Part shown: positions 6,543 to 12,067 of the stretch, piece by piece
Numbering within the stretch: position 1 is the first letter of the stretch
Layout of the letters: each line of letters opens with the position of its first letter
Assembly (NCBI GenBank): GCA_035292605.1
Contig: DATDPT010000083.1
Span: 1-12,327 of the forward strand
Reading direction: 5' to 3'
Length of the DNA: 12,327 bases
DNA from: JALYNX01 sp035292605
GTDB taxonomy: Bacteria > Actinomycetota > Acidimicrobiia > Spongiisociales > ZC4RG35
Notes under the pieces: generated by a model
What the model was told of the DNA's origin: nothing
Database searches by the model: none
Seen by the model: only the letters and a program-made list of their open reading frames with translations
Made by a program: the position numbers and the translations under genes

Positions 6543-6614
6543 CTGGGGGGGCAGGACTCGAACCCGCTCTTACAGGACCAAAACCTGCCGTGCTACCGGT
6601 TACACCACCCCCCA
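6543..6614 (-). tRNA. tRNA-Gln (anticodon UUG)
   Basis: The 72-nt gene folds fully by hand. The acceptor TGGGGGG/CCCCCCA is perfect. The D stem is GTGT/GCAC with loop AACCGGTA. The anticodon stem is GCAGG/CCTGT with loop TTTTGGT, giving anticodon TTG. The variable loop is 4 nt. The T stem is GCGGG/CCTGC with loop TTCGAGT, and the discriminator is G. CCA is not encoded. It reads toward glmU, whose start codon is 23 bp downstream, so the tRNA is probably cut out of a transcript that also carries glmU, prs and the GSDH gene. The D arm and T arm are repeated in a damaged copy about 100 bp upstream. Confidence 0.95.
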
Positions 6615-6634
6615 AAAGGCCTGATGCAGGGTGG

Positions 6635-6640
6635 AGTTTA
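6635..6640 (-). promoter_or_regulatory. candidate -10 box for the tRNA-Gln / glmU transcript
   Basis: TAAACT on the minus strand matches four of six bases of TATAAT. It predicts a start near 6628, about 14 nt before the tRNA 5' end. The -35 would fall in the T-loop remnant of the broken tRNA copy (GGTTCG at 16-bp spacing), so that fragment may have become part of the promoter. No strong -35 match is seen. Confidence 0.35.
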
Positions 6641-6651
6641 CAACCGCCGCT

Positions 6652-6714
6652 CCCCTCGAACCCGCTCTTACAGGACCCCGCACCCGATGGTGCTACCGGT
6701 TACACCACCACCCA
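6652..6714 (-). pseudogene. degenerate second copy of tRNA-Gln
   Basis: The stretch repeats the neighbouring tRNA-Gln. The acceptor 5' strand is TGGGTGG instead of TGGGGGG. A 20-bp block with the D arm (6690-6709) is identical to 6590-6609, and a 23-bp block with the end of the anticodon stem, variable loop and T loop (6655-6677) is identical to 6557-6579. Between the blocks it has two extra bases, which give an 8-nt anticodon loop (TGCGGGGT) without U33 or a Gln anticodon. After the T loop the sequence no longer matches, so the T stem and acceptor cannot close. It cannot be a working tRNA. It is probably a duplicate that lost its 3' end and drifted. Confidence 0.8.
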
Positions 6715-6770
6715 TTTGGGGACGGTGAGCAGGTTACCCACGGGTTGATCGAATCACGTTCGGCCGCACG

Positions 6771-6832
6771 CCGTTTTCCGTTTACCGTTTAGCGTTCTTG
6801 GGGTCAACGGTGAACGGTCAACGGTGAACGGT
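6771..6832. repeat. 7-bp repeats in two opposing arms between tRNA-Gln and the ABC operon
   Basis: The left arm is CCGTTTT, CCGTTTA, CCGTTTA (6771-6791), followed by a worn unit GCGTTCT. The right arm is GTCAACG, GTGAACG, GTCAACG, GTGAACG (6803-6830), which is two exact tandem copies of the 14-mer GGTCAACGGTGAAC at 6802-6815 and 6816-6829. The arms are complementary: CCGTTTACCGTT (6778-6789) pairs with AACGGTGAACGG at 6806-6817 or at 6820-6831, with one G-U pair. The result is a 12-bp hairpin that can form in two registers. It lies 32-93 bp before the ABC ATPase start. Its function is unknown. Confidence 0.75.
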
Positions 6833-6850
6833 CGCCGGCCGCGTTACCCC

Positions 6851-6856
6851 TAGCCT
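6851..6856 (+). promoter_or_regulatory. candidate -10 box for leaderless transcription of the ABC operon
   Basis: TAGCCT lies 7 nt before the ATG at 6864, and no Shine-Dalgarno is visible. This suggests that transcription begins at or next to the start codon. No -35 is recognisable; the region where it would lie is the right heptamer arm. Confidence 0.35.
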
Positions 6857-6863
6857 TCACTCC

Positions 6864-7760
6864 ATGCCATCAGTCATTTCCACTTCCGCCCTGACCAAAC
6901 GCTACGGACAGACCATCGGTCTCGACGGGCTCGATCTCGAGGTCGCGGAGGGGGAAGTGCACGGATTCCTCGGCCCCAATGGGTCGGGCAAGACAACCAC
7001 CATCCGGATCCTCCTCGGCCTGATTCGGGCTGATGAGGGAGAGGTCACCCTGTTCGGTCGCGATCCGTGGAGCGAAGCAACAGACCTCCATCGTCGGCTC
7101 GCCTACGTTCCCGGTGATGTCACCTTCTGGCCCAACCTCACCGGAGGCGAGGTAATCGATCTGCTCGGTCGGATGAGAGGTGGGCTGGACCTGAAGAAGC
7201 GGGATTCGTTGCTCGAGCGATTCGACCTGGACCCCCGCAAGAAAGGCCGGACCTACTCGAAAGGCAACCGCCAGAAGGTGGCGCTGATCGCCGCCCTCGC
7301 CTCCGATGTCGAATTGCTCATCCTCGACGAGCCGACCGCGGGCTTGGACCCCCTGATGGAGGCGGAGTTCCGGGCCTGCGTCAATGAGGACCGTCACGAC
7401 GGTCGGACCGTGCTGCTGGCGAGCCACATCCTCGCCGAGGTCGAGGCCCTCTGCGACCGGGTCAGCATCATTCGCGCCGGCCGCGCAGTTGAGAGCGGCA
7501 CGCTCGACGATCTGCGTCACCTCACCAGGACCACGATTTCGGCGCAAGTGACGTCGGACCCGGTGGGCCTGGATGGGATCGCCGGCGTTCACGATCTGCG
7601 TATCAGCGATCATCGGGTCGACCTCGAAGTCGACTCCGACCAACTGAGCGAAGTTTTGACCCATCTCAATCAGTTCGGTCTGGTCAGCCTCGTCAGCCAT
7701 CCCCCAACCCTGGAAGAGCTGTTCATGCGCCACTACCAGGACCAGGTTGCCGAGGCGTGA
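6864..7760 (+). CDS. ABC-2 type exporter, ATP-binding subunit
   Basis: A 298-residue ABC ATPase that should drive export through the permease encoded next. Walker A is GPNGSGKT at 37-44. The signature motif is a variant, YSKGNRQK at 131-138 instead of LSGGQ, as is common in drug/antibiotic exporters of this class. Walker B is LLILDE at 151-156, the D-loop GLD at 160-162, and the switch His is H188. After about residue 220 there is a C-terminal domain ending in PTLEELFMRHY, typical of ATPases paired with ABC-2 permeases. The ATG has no ribosome binding site but a TAGCCT box 7 nt before it. The stop overlaps the permease GTG by 4 bp (GTGA). The pair is plus-strand, opposite to its core-gene neighbours on both sides. 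Confidence 0.93.
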   Translation: MPSVISTSALTKRYGQTIGLDGLDLEVAEGEVHGFLGPNGSGKTTTIRILLGLIRADEGEVTLFGRDPWSEATDLHRRLAYVPGDVTFWPNLTGGEVIDLLGRMRGGLDLKKRDSLLERFDLDPRKKGRTYSKGNRQKVALIAALASDVELLILDEPTAGLDPLMEAEFRACVNEDRHDGRTVLLASHILAEVEALCDRVSIIRAGRAVESGTLDDLRHLTRTTISAQVTSDPVGLDGIAGVHDLRISDHRVDLEVDSDQLSEVLTHLNQFGLVSLVSHPPTLEELFMRHYQDQVAEA

Positions 7761-9358
7761 AGACCCTCGTCGGCACCGGACACCTGATACGCCTGATCGC
7801 AAGACGCGATCGATTTCGGCTCACGGTTTGGATCCTGGTCCTGGCGTCTCTTGCCGTCGGGACGGCTAGCGCATTCCAGGGGCTCTACCCATCGGTGGCG
7901 GAACGAGAGATCCTGGTGAATACGATTGCCTCCAACCCGGCGATCATCGCCTTTCTGGGCCCCATCTACGACTCATCCATCGGCGCCCTCACTGCGTGGC
8001 GGGTCGGGGTCATCGGGTCGGTTCTCGTCGGGATCATGGCTGTGATGACGATGATCAGACACACGAGGGAAGAGGAAGAGACCGGCAGACGTGAACTGCT
8101 CGGGGCCACCGTTGTCGGGCGCAACGCACCGTTGACAGCGAGCCTCGTGGTGACGACGTCGGCTGGCTTGATCCTGGGGGCCCTGTGTGCAGTTGGGCTC
8201 ATCGGTCTCGGCCTGCCTACCGCCGGGTCTGTGGCATTTGGCCTTGGCTACGCGGCAGTAGCCGCGGTCTTCGCCGGGTTGTCCGGGCTCGCCGCCCAAT
8301 TGACCCAAGGCGCCGGAGCAGGCAGAGGCATCGCCATTGGAGTCGTCGGCGCCTCGTTCCTCTTGAGATTGGCGGGAGACGGCGGTTCGGAGGGCGGGCT
8401 CGGATGGCTTTCCTGGCTCTCACCAATTGGCTGGTTCACCCAACTCCGCCCATATGCCGAAGAACGTTGGACGGTGTTGGTGCTCCCGCTCGGTCTCGCC
8501 GTCCTCAGCACCGTTGGGGCCTACTGGCTCGGAGCGCACCGTGACGTCGGAGCCGGCGTCTTCCAACCTCGACCCGGCCCCGCGACCGCCGCTCGGTCGC
8601 TCGGATCCTCTCTTGGGCTGGCGTGGCGCCTCCACCGCCCGTCGCTATTGGGCTGGGCATTGGGGCTGTCCTTCATGGCAACGGTCTACGGGGGTATCGC
8701 CGATAGCGTCGGCGGGTTTCTGGGTGACAATCCACAGCTCACCGAGATCTTTGAGCAACTGGGGGGTGAGGCCGGGATCACCGAGGCCTACTTCGCCACG
8801 GCGATGGGCATCCTCGCCCTGATCGTCACCGCGTACTCGGTGAGATCAGCCCTGCGTCTGACGGTGGAGGAAGAAAGCCTTCGCGCCGACTCGGTCCTGG
8901 CCACCGCCACCCCGAGGGTTCGCTGGGCATCCAGCCACCTTGTGTTCGCGGTGCTCGGCCCGGTCTTGATCCTCGCCGTGGCCGGAGTGGTCGCCGGTGC
9001 CCTATACGGCGTGATCATCGGCGATGTCGAAGGCCAGATTCCGAGTGTGTTCGGCGCCGCCATGATCCAGATCCCGGCGGTGTGGGTGGTGACCGGGATC
9101 GCAGTCGCCTTGTTCGGCTTCTTCCCCAAGTACACCGACACGATCTGGGGGTTTCTGGTGGCCTTCTTCCTCCTGGGCCAGTTGGGTCGCATCCTGCAGT
9201 TCCCCCAGTGGATGTTGGATCTGTCACCATTCAGCCACATCCCCGCTCTGCCCGCGGATGAACTGACCCTCACTCCCCTGGTGATCCTGACCTCCCTCGC
9301 CCTCGTGCTGGTGGTGATTGGCCTGGTCGGGTTCCAACGGCGTGATGTGGCCGCCTGA
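7757..9358 (+). CDS. ABC-2 type exporter permease (TnrB3-like 'polyketide antibiotic exporter' family)
   Basis: A 533-residue integral membrane protein with about twelve hydrophobic segments, roughly 22-42, 84-101, 127-150, 160-180, 190-205, 238-258, 295-315, 345-362, 393-420, 430-455, 463-478 and 505-525. The two halves look like an internal duplication. Each has an acidic EEE-x-GRREL-like cytoplasmic loop after a TM pair: EEEETGRRELLGATVVGR at 105-122, and EEESLRADSVLATATPRVR at 371-389. This double architecture is typical of the actinobacterial TnrB3/COG3559-type permeases. The substrate is unknown; a hydrophobic natural product, lipid or drug is plausible. The GTG start overlaps the ATPase stop. 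The gene ends 12 bp before the convergent end of ispE with no evident terminator. Confidence 0.88.
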   Translation: MKTLVGTGHLIRLIARRDRFRLTVWILVLASLAVGTASAFQGLYPSVAEREILVNTIASNPAIIAFLGPIYDSSIGALTAWRVGVIGSVLVGIMAVMTMIRHTREEEETGRRELLGATVVGRNAPLTASLVVTTSAGLILGALCAVGLIGLGLPTAGSVAFGLGYAAVAAVFAGLSGLAAQLTQGAGAGRGIAIGVVGASFLLRLAGDGGSEGGLGWLSWLSPIGWFTQLRPYAEERWTVLVLPLGLAVLSTVGAYWLGAHRDVGAGVFQPRPGPATAARSLGSSLGLAWRLHRPSLLGWALGLSFMATVYGGIADSVGGFLGDNPQLTEIFEQLGGEAGITEAYFATAMGILALIVTAYSVRSALRLTVEEESLRADSVLATATPRVRWASSHLVFAVLGPVLILAVAGVVAGALYGVIIGDVEGQIPSVFGAAMIQIPAVWVVTGIAVALFGFFPKYTDTIWGFLVAFFLLGQLGRILQFPQWMLDLSPFSHIPALPADELTLTPLVILTSLALVLVVIGLVGFQRRDVAA

Positions 9359-9370
9359 GGCAGATGTAGC

Positions 9371-10216
9371 TCACGACTCGACTCGGCTGACCCCACGGCT
9401 TCTGAGATCAGCTGCAAGGACAACCCGGGCCCGCACACGCACGGATTCCGCCGCATCGTCGGCTTCGCTTTTGTCTGGAAACAGGCCGAAACATCCTGAC
9501 CCTGACCCTGTCATGAGGACCGCCGAGCCCCAGGCCGAGCGCAGGTCGGCCATGAAGTCGCCCAGCATCGGCTCCAGATCGAGGGCTGCCGGCGTCAGGT
9601 CGTTTCGAATCGGCATTCCGTCGCGCAAGGGCGGGGGCAACAACCCGTGGCTCGCAACCTCACCGACGGGACCCTCCATCTGATCCCATCTCCGATAGAC
9701 CTCGGCAGTCGAAAGCGAGAAATCCGGGACCGCCACCGCCACCGCCAACCCGACGAGGCCCGGTTGGCTCTCGATGATCTCGCCATAACCAGACATCAGA
9801 ATGGTGCCTCCCACAAGGAAGAGCGGGACGTCGGCTCCAACCGACAAGGCCGACTCGGTCATCTCGTCGTCGGTGACCGCCCCGAATGAAAGAGCGGCCA
9901 ACAAGGTGGCGGCGGCGTCAGAGCTGCCGCCCCCGAGACCGGTCCCGATCGGGATCCGCTTACGGAGATCGATGCTCAGTTTCGGAACCGGCTTCAGAAG
10001 CCGGGCGGCGTCGAGCGCCCTTTGCACCAAGTTGTCCTCGGGATCGAGCTCGGCCCCAACCACCCTCAGATCATCTTCCTCCGCCTCTTCCACCACGAGC
10101 AGATCACACCATTCGATCGTTTGAACCAGCGACTGGATCGGGTGGTATCCATCGGCATGAGGCGGTTCGACATGCAGAGACAGGTTCACCTTGGCCGGCG
10201 CCTCATAGACACTCAT
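9371..10216 (-). CDS. ispE: 4-diphosphocytidyl-2-C-methyl-D-erythritol kinase
   Basis: A 281-residue GHMP-fold kinase of the non-mevalonate (MEP) isoprenoid pathway. It phosphorylates the 2-hydroxyl of CDP-methylerythritol. Visible residues are APAKVNLSL at 6-14 with K9 and N11, DGYHPIQSLVQTI at 22-34, DNLVQRA at 61-67, the ATP loop PIGTGLGGGSSDAAA at 89-103 and catalytic D129 in GADVPLF. The C-terminal GHMP motif is TGSGSGCFGLF at 236-246, where the family usually has SGSGAT. The ATG start overlaps the ksgA stop (ATGA). A tatD-ksgA-ispE string is common in Gram-positive bacteria. Confidence 0.95.
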   Translation of the reverse strand: MSVYEAPAKVNLSLHVEPPHADGYHPIQSLVQTIEWCDLLVVEEAEEDDLRVVGAELDPEDNLVQRALDAARLLKPVPKLSIDLRKRIPIGTGLGGGSSDAAATLLAALSFGAVTDDEMTESALSVGADVPLFLVGGTILMSGYGEIIESQPGLVGLAVAVAVPDFSLSTAEVYRRWDQMEGPVGEVASHGLLPPPLRDGMPIRNDLTPAALDLEPMLGDFMADLRSAWGSAVLMTGSGSGCFGLFPDKSEADDAAESVRVRARVVLAADLRSRGVSRVES

Positions 10217-11016
10217 GCCAGCGCCAGTCTCAAGAAATCCGCCGGGCTCAGATCCTCGGCCCTCGATGTCGGATCGAGTCCCGCCGATCGGATGGCGGCG
10301 ACCGGGTCCTCGAAGACCCCGGTGAGGGATCGTCTCAGCATCTTGCGGCGCTGATTGAAGCCGGCGGCTGCGAGCTCGATCGCACGGACCGCACCCGCAG
10401 GAGCCGGGACCCGATCCATGACCACGACCGCCGAATTGACCGCGGGCGCCGGATAGAACACCTGCGGCGGCACGAGGAACGCGATCCGGGCCGGGGCATG
10501 GATCCCGGCGACCACCGAAGGGAGCCCGTAATCCTTAGACCCGGGGGAGGCAGCGAACCGCTCCGCCACCTCGCGCTGCATCATGACCACGAACCGAACG
10601 ATCGCCGGCAGGTTCCTCAGCGCATCGAGAACGACAGGGGTTCCCACGTTGTAAGGGAGATTGGCCACCATCGTCCACGGGCCACCGTCCAATTCGGCCT
10701 CGAGGTCGACTCTCATGATGTCCTCGAAGCGAAGCTCCACGTCGAGGCCGGCGGTCACTTCTTCGAGAACGGGTGCCAGACCGGCATCGACCTCATAGGC
10801 GACCACCTTGGCGCCGGCGTCGGCGAGGGCTCTGGTCAAGGTGCCGGTGCCGGCACCGACCTCCACCACCCGGTCACCGGGCCGGATTCCTGCAACGGCG
10901 ACGATCTTGCGCGTGATGTTGGCGTCGGCGAGGAAGTTCTGGCCGAGGTGATGCACCGGTGACAGCCCGTGGCGTGCGAGGAGGTCGGCGATCTCGGTCC
11001 TCGTCTGCGGAGTCAT
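10213..11016 (-). CDS. rsmA (ksgA): 16S rRNA (adenine1518-N6/adenine1519-N6)-dimethyltransferase
   Basis: A 267-residue SAM-dependent methyltransferase that dimethylates two adjacent adenines in the 3' helix of 16S rRNA during late 30S assembly. Motifs are LGQNFLAD at 24-31, VVEVGAGTGTLT at 50-61, the acidic YEVD at 74-77, FEDI at 97-100, the catalytic NLPYN at 119-123, MMQREVAERF near 145-154, and FNQRRKMLRRSL at 220-231 in the C-terminal helical domain. The ATG at 11016 overlaps the tatD stop (ATGA). The frame stays open to 11118, but that part is inside tatD and lacks KsgA features. Loss of this methylation gives kasugamycin resistance in studied bacteria. Confidence 0.97.
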   Translation of the reverse strand: MTPQTRTEIADLLARHGLSPVHHLGQNFLADANITRKIVAVAGIRPGDRVVEVGAGTGTLTRALADAGAKVVAYEVDAGLAPVLEEVTAGLDVELRFEDIMRVDLEAELDGGPWTMVANLPYNVGTPVVLDALRNLPAIVRFVVMMQREVAERFAASPGSKDYGLPSVVAGIHAPARIAFLVPPQVFYPAPAVNSAVVVMDRVPAPAGAVRAIELAAAGFNQRRKMLRRSLTGVFEDPVAAIRSAGLDPTSRAEDLSPADFLRLALA

Positions 11017-11759
11017 CCGCGGAACACCCGGGTCGCATTGGCCGAGGTGATCGTCGCCACCTCGTCGACGGCCATCCCCCAAACGCCGGCCAGCGCCGCC
11101 CCCACCAGTGCCACCCAACCCGGCTCATTCGGCTCCCCTCGATGCGGTGGCGGTGCGAGGTAAGGCGTGTCGGTTTCCACCATGGCCCGGTCCGGAGGAA
11201 CCTCGGCCGCTCCGAGGCGAACGGTGTCACCGGTTTCGAAGGCGACCGGGCCGGCGAAAGAGAACATGACACCGAGGGTCAGGAAGCGCTTGGTCCAACG
11301 CGGCCCCCCGGTCCAGCAATGCAGGATCGATCTCGGCCCGATCCCGGTCTCCTCGATGATCTCGAAGATCTCGGAGAACGCATCCCGGCAATGGACGACG
11401 ATCGGCTTGCCCAGTTCCAAGGCGAGTGCGATCTGTTGGCGAAAGGCCACGATCTGATGCTCTCGGGAGGCGAGGTTGCGATAGAAGTCGAGACCCGTCT
11501 CCCCGATGGCCACGGCATCTGACGCCAGCCCCGCAATGGCTTCGCCCTGCACGGTCCACAGTTCTGCATCGTGGGGGTGGAGACCCGAGGTCGCCATCAC
11601 CTTGCCCGGGAACCTGGCGGCCAGATCCCGGGCGGCCCCCGAGCTCTCGAGATCTACCCCTGGAGCCACCACCCAGTCGACGTTTGCCGCGCGGGCCAGA
11701 AGCTGGGAAGGGTCGCGCCCGTCCAGCTGCAGATGACAGTGGGTGTCCACCCATCCCAT
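11013..11759 (-). CDS. tatD: TatD-family metal-dependent hydrolase / DNase
   Basis: A 248-residue TIM-barrel enzyme with two metal ions. Ligands are visible in order: DTHCHL at 5-10 (H7, H9), GETGLDFYRN at 86-95 (E87), VHCRDA at 122-127 (H123), LHCWTG at 146-151 (H147) and ETDTPYLAP at 195-203 (D197). E. coli TatD is a 3'-5' exonuclease; the physiological role of Gram-positive members is less certain. The ATG at 11759 is chosen because the family starts right before DTHCHL; the open frame to 11825 runs back into the upstream region of the abrB-type gene. There is no Shine-Dalgarno, but TACCGT lies 8 nt upstream. It is the first gene of tatD-ksgA-ispE. A metS (methionyl-tRNA synthetase) gene, which precedes tatD in Bacillus, is absent here. 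Confidence 0.92.
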   Translation of the reverse strand: MGWVDTHCHLQLDGRDPSQLLARAANVDWVVAPGVDLESSGAARDLAARFPGKVMATSGLHPHDAELWTVQGEAIAGLASDAVAIGETGLDFYRNLASREHQIVAFRQQIALALELGKPIVVHCRDAFSEIFEIIEETGIGPRSILHCWTGGPRWTKRFLTLGVMFSFAGPVAFETGDTVRLGAAEVPPDRAMVETDTPYLAPPPHRGEPNEPGWVALVGAALAGVWGMAVDEVATITSANATRVFRG

Positions 11760-11767
11760 AGCTGAAG

Positions 11768-11773
11768 ACGGTA
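11768..11773 (-). promoter_or_regulatory. candidate -10 box for tatD-ksgA-ispE
   Basis: TACCGT on the minus strand fits TANNNT and ends 8 nt before the tatD ATG, so the transcript would have almost no leader. No -35 match is seen. Confidence 0.3.
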
Positions 11774-11799
11774 CCCGCCACCACCGCCAGGCCCCGGGG

Positions 11800-11820
11800 T
11801 AGGCTCGGAGGCCGGAGGAG
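11800..11820 (+). promoter_or_regulatory. candidate -10 box and ribosome binding site of the AbrB-type gene
   Basis: TAGGCT at 11800-11805 fits a -10 box with a start near 11812. GGAGGAG at 11814-11820 is a strong Shine-Dalgarno, 10 nt before the ATG at 11831. The binding site is clear; the promoter is tentative. Confidence 0.4.
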
Positions 11821-11830
11821 AACACCTGGA

Positions 11831-12067
11831 ATGGAAACTGGAATCGCCCGCAAGATCGACGACCTGGGACGGATCGTGATCCCCGCCGAGACCCGTCGCC
11901 TGTTCAACATACGGGAGGGCGACCACCTTTTCATCTCAGTGGAGGGGAGCTCGATTGTCCTGCGCAAGATGACCGACACCTGCACCTTCTGTGGCTCAGA
12001 AACCCGGATCACACAGTTCAAAGGCAGGGGTGTCTGCTCGTCCTGTCGCTCTCAGCTCCGGTCCTGA
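11831..12067 (+). CDS. AbrB/SpoVT-type DNA-binding regulator with C-terminal zinc ribbon
   Basis: A 78-residue protein. Residues 3-46 are a swapped-hairpin AbrB domain: GIARKIDDLGRIVIPAETRR (residues 4-23) is very close to the B. subtilis AbrB opening, followed by LFNIREGDHLFI and a strand ending VLRK. Residues 51-72 hold CTFC and CSSC, two CxxC pairs (C51, C54, C69, C72) that should bind one zinc. The variant with a zinc ribbon in place of the AbrB C-terminal multimerisation part is known mainly from clostridial proteins. AbrB proteins are transition-state regulators that bind DNA as dimers or tetramers. The ATG has GGAGGAG upstream. The gene is divergent from tatD and overlaps the convergent 3' end of rsmI by 16 bp, the same arrangement as abrB in Bacillus. 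Targets are unknown. Confidence 0.87.
   Translation: METGIARKIDDLGRIVIPAETRRLFNIREGDHLFISVEGSSIVLRKMTDTCTFCGSETRITQFKGRGVCSSCRSQLRS

Noticed and set aside
6652..6714. A second functional tRNA-Gln isoacceptor
   Set aside because: It has an 8-nt anticodon loop without U33, and the T stem and acceptor do not pair, so it was classed as a pseudogene.
6771..6832. CRISPR-like array
   Set aside because: The units are 7 bp with no spacers, and no cas genes are present.
6870..7802. Minus-strand open frame (310 codons) opposite the ABC ATPase
   Set aside because: It is a shadow of a gene with full Walker A, Walker B and H-loop motifs.
11017..11118. 34-codon N-terminal extension of ksgA
   Set aside because: It lies inside tatD and is Gly/Arg-rich. 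The ATGA overlap start at 11016 gives the normal family length.
11760..11825. 22-codon N-terminal extension of tatD
   Set aside because: TatD proteins start just before DTHCHL. The extension would run into the promoter and ribosome binding site of the divergent abrB-type gene.
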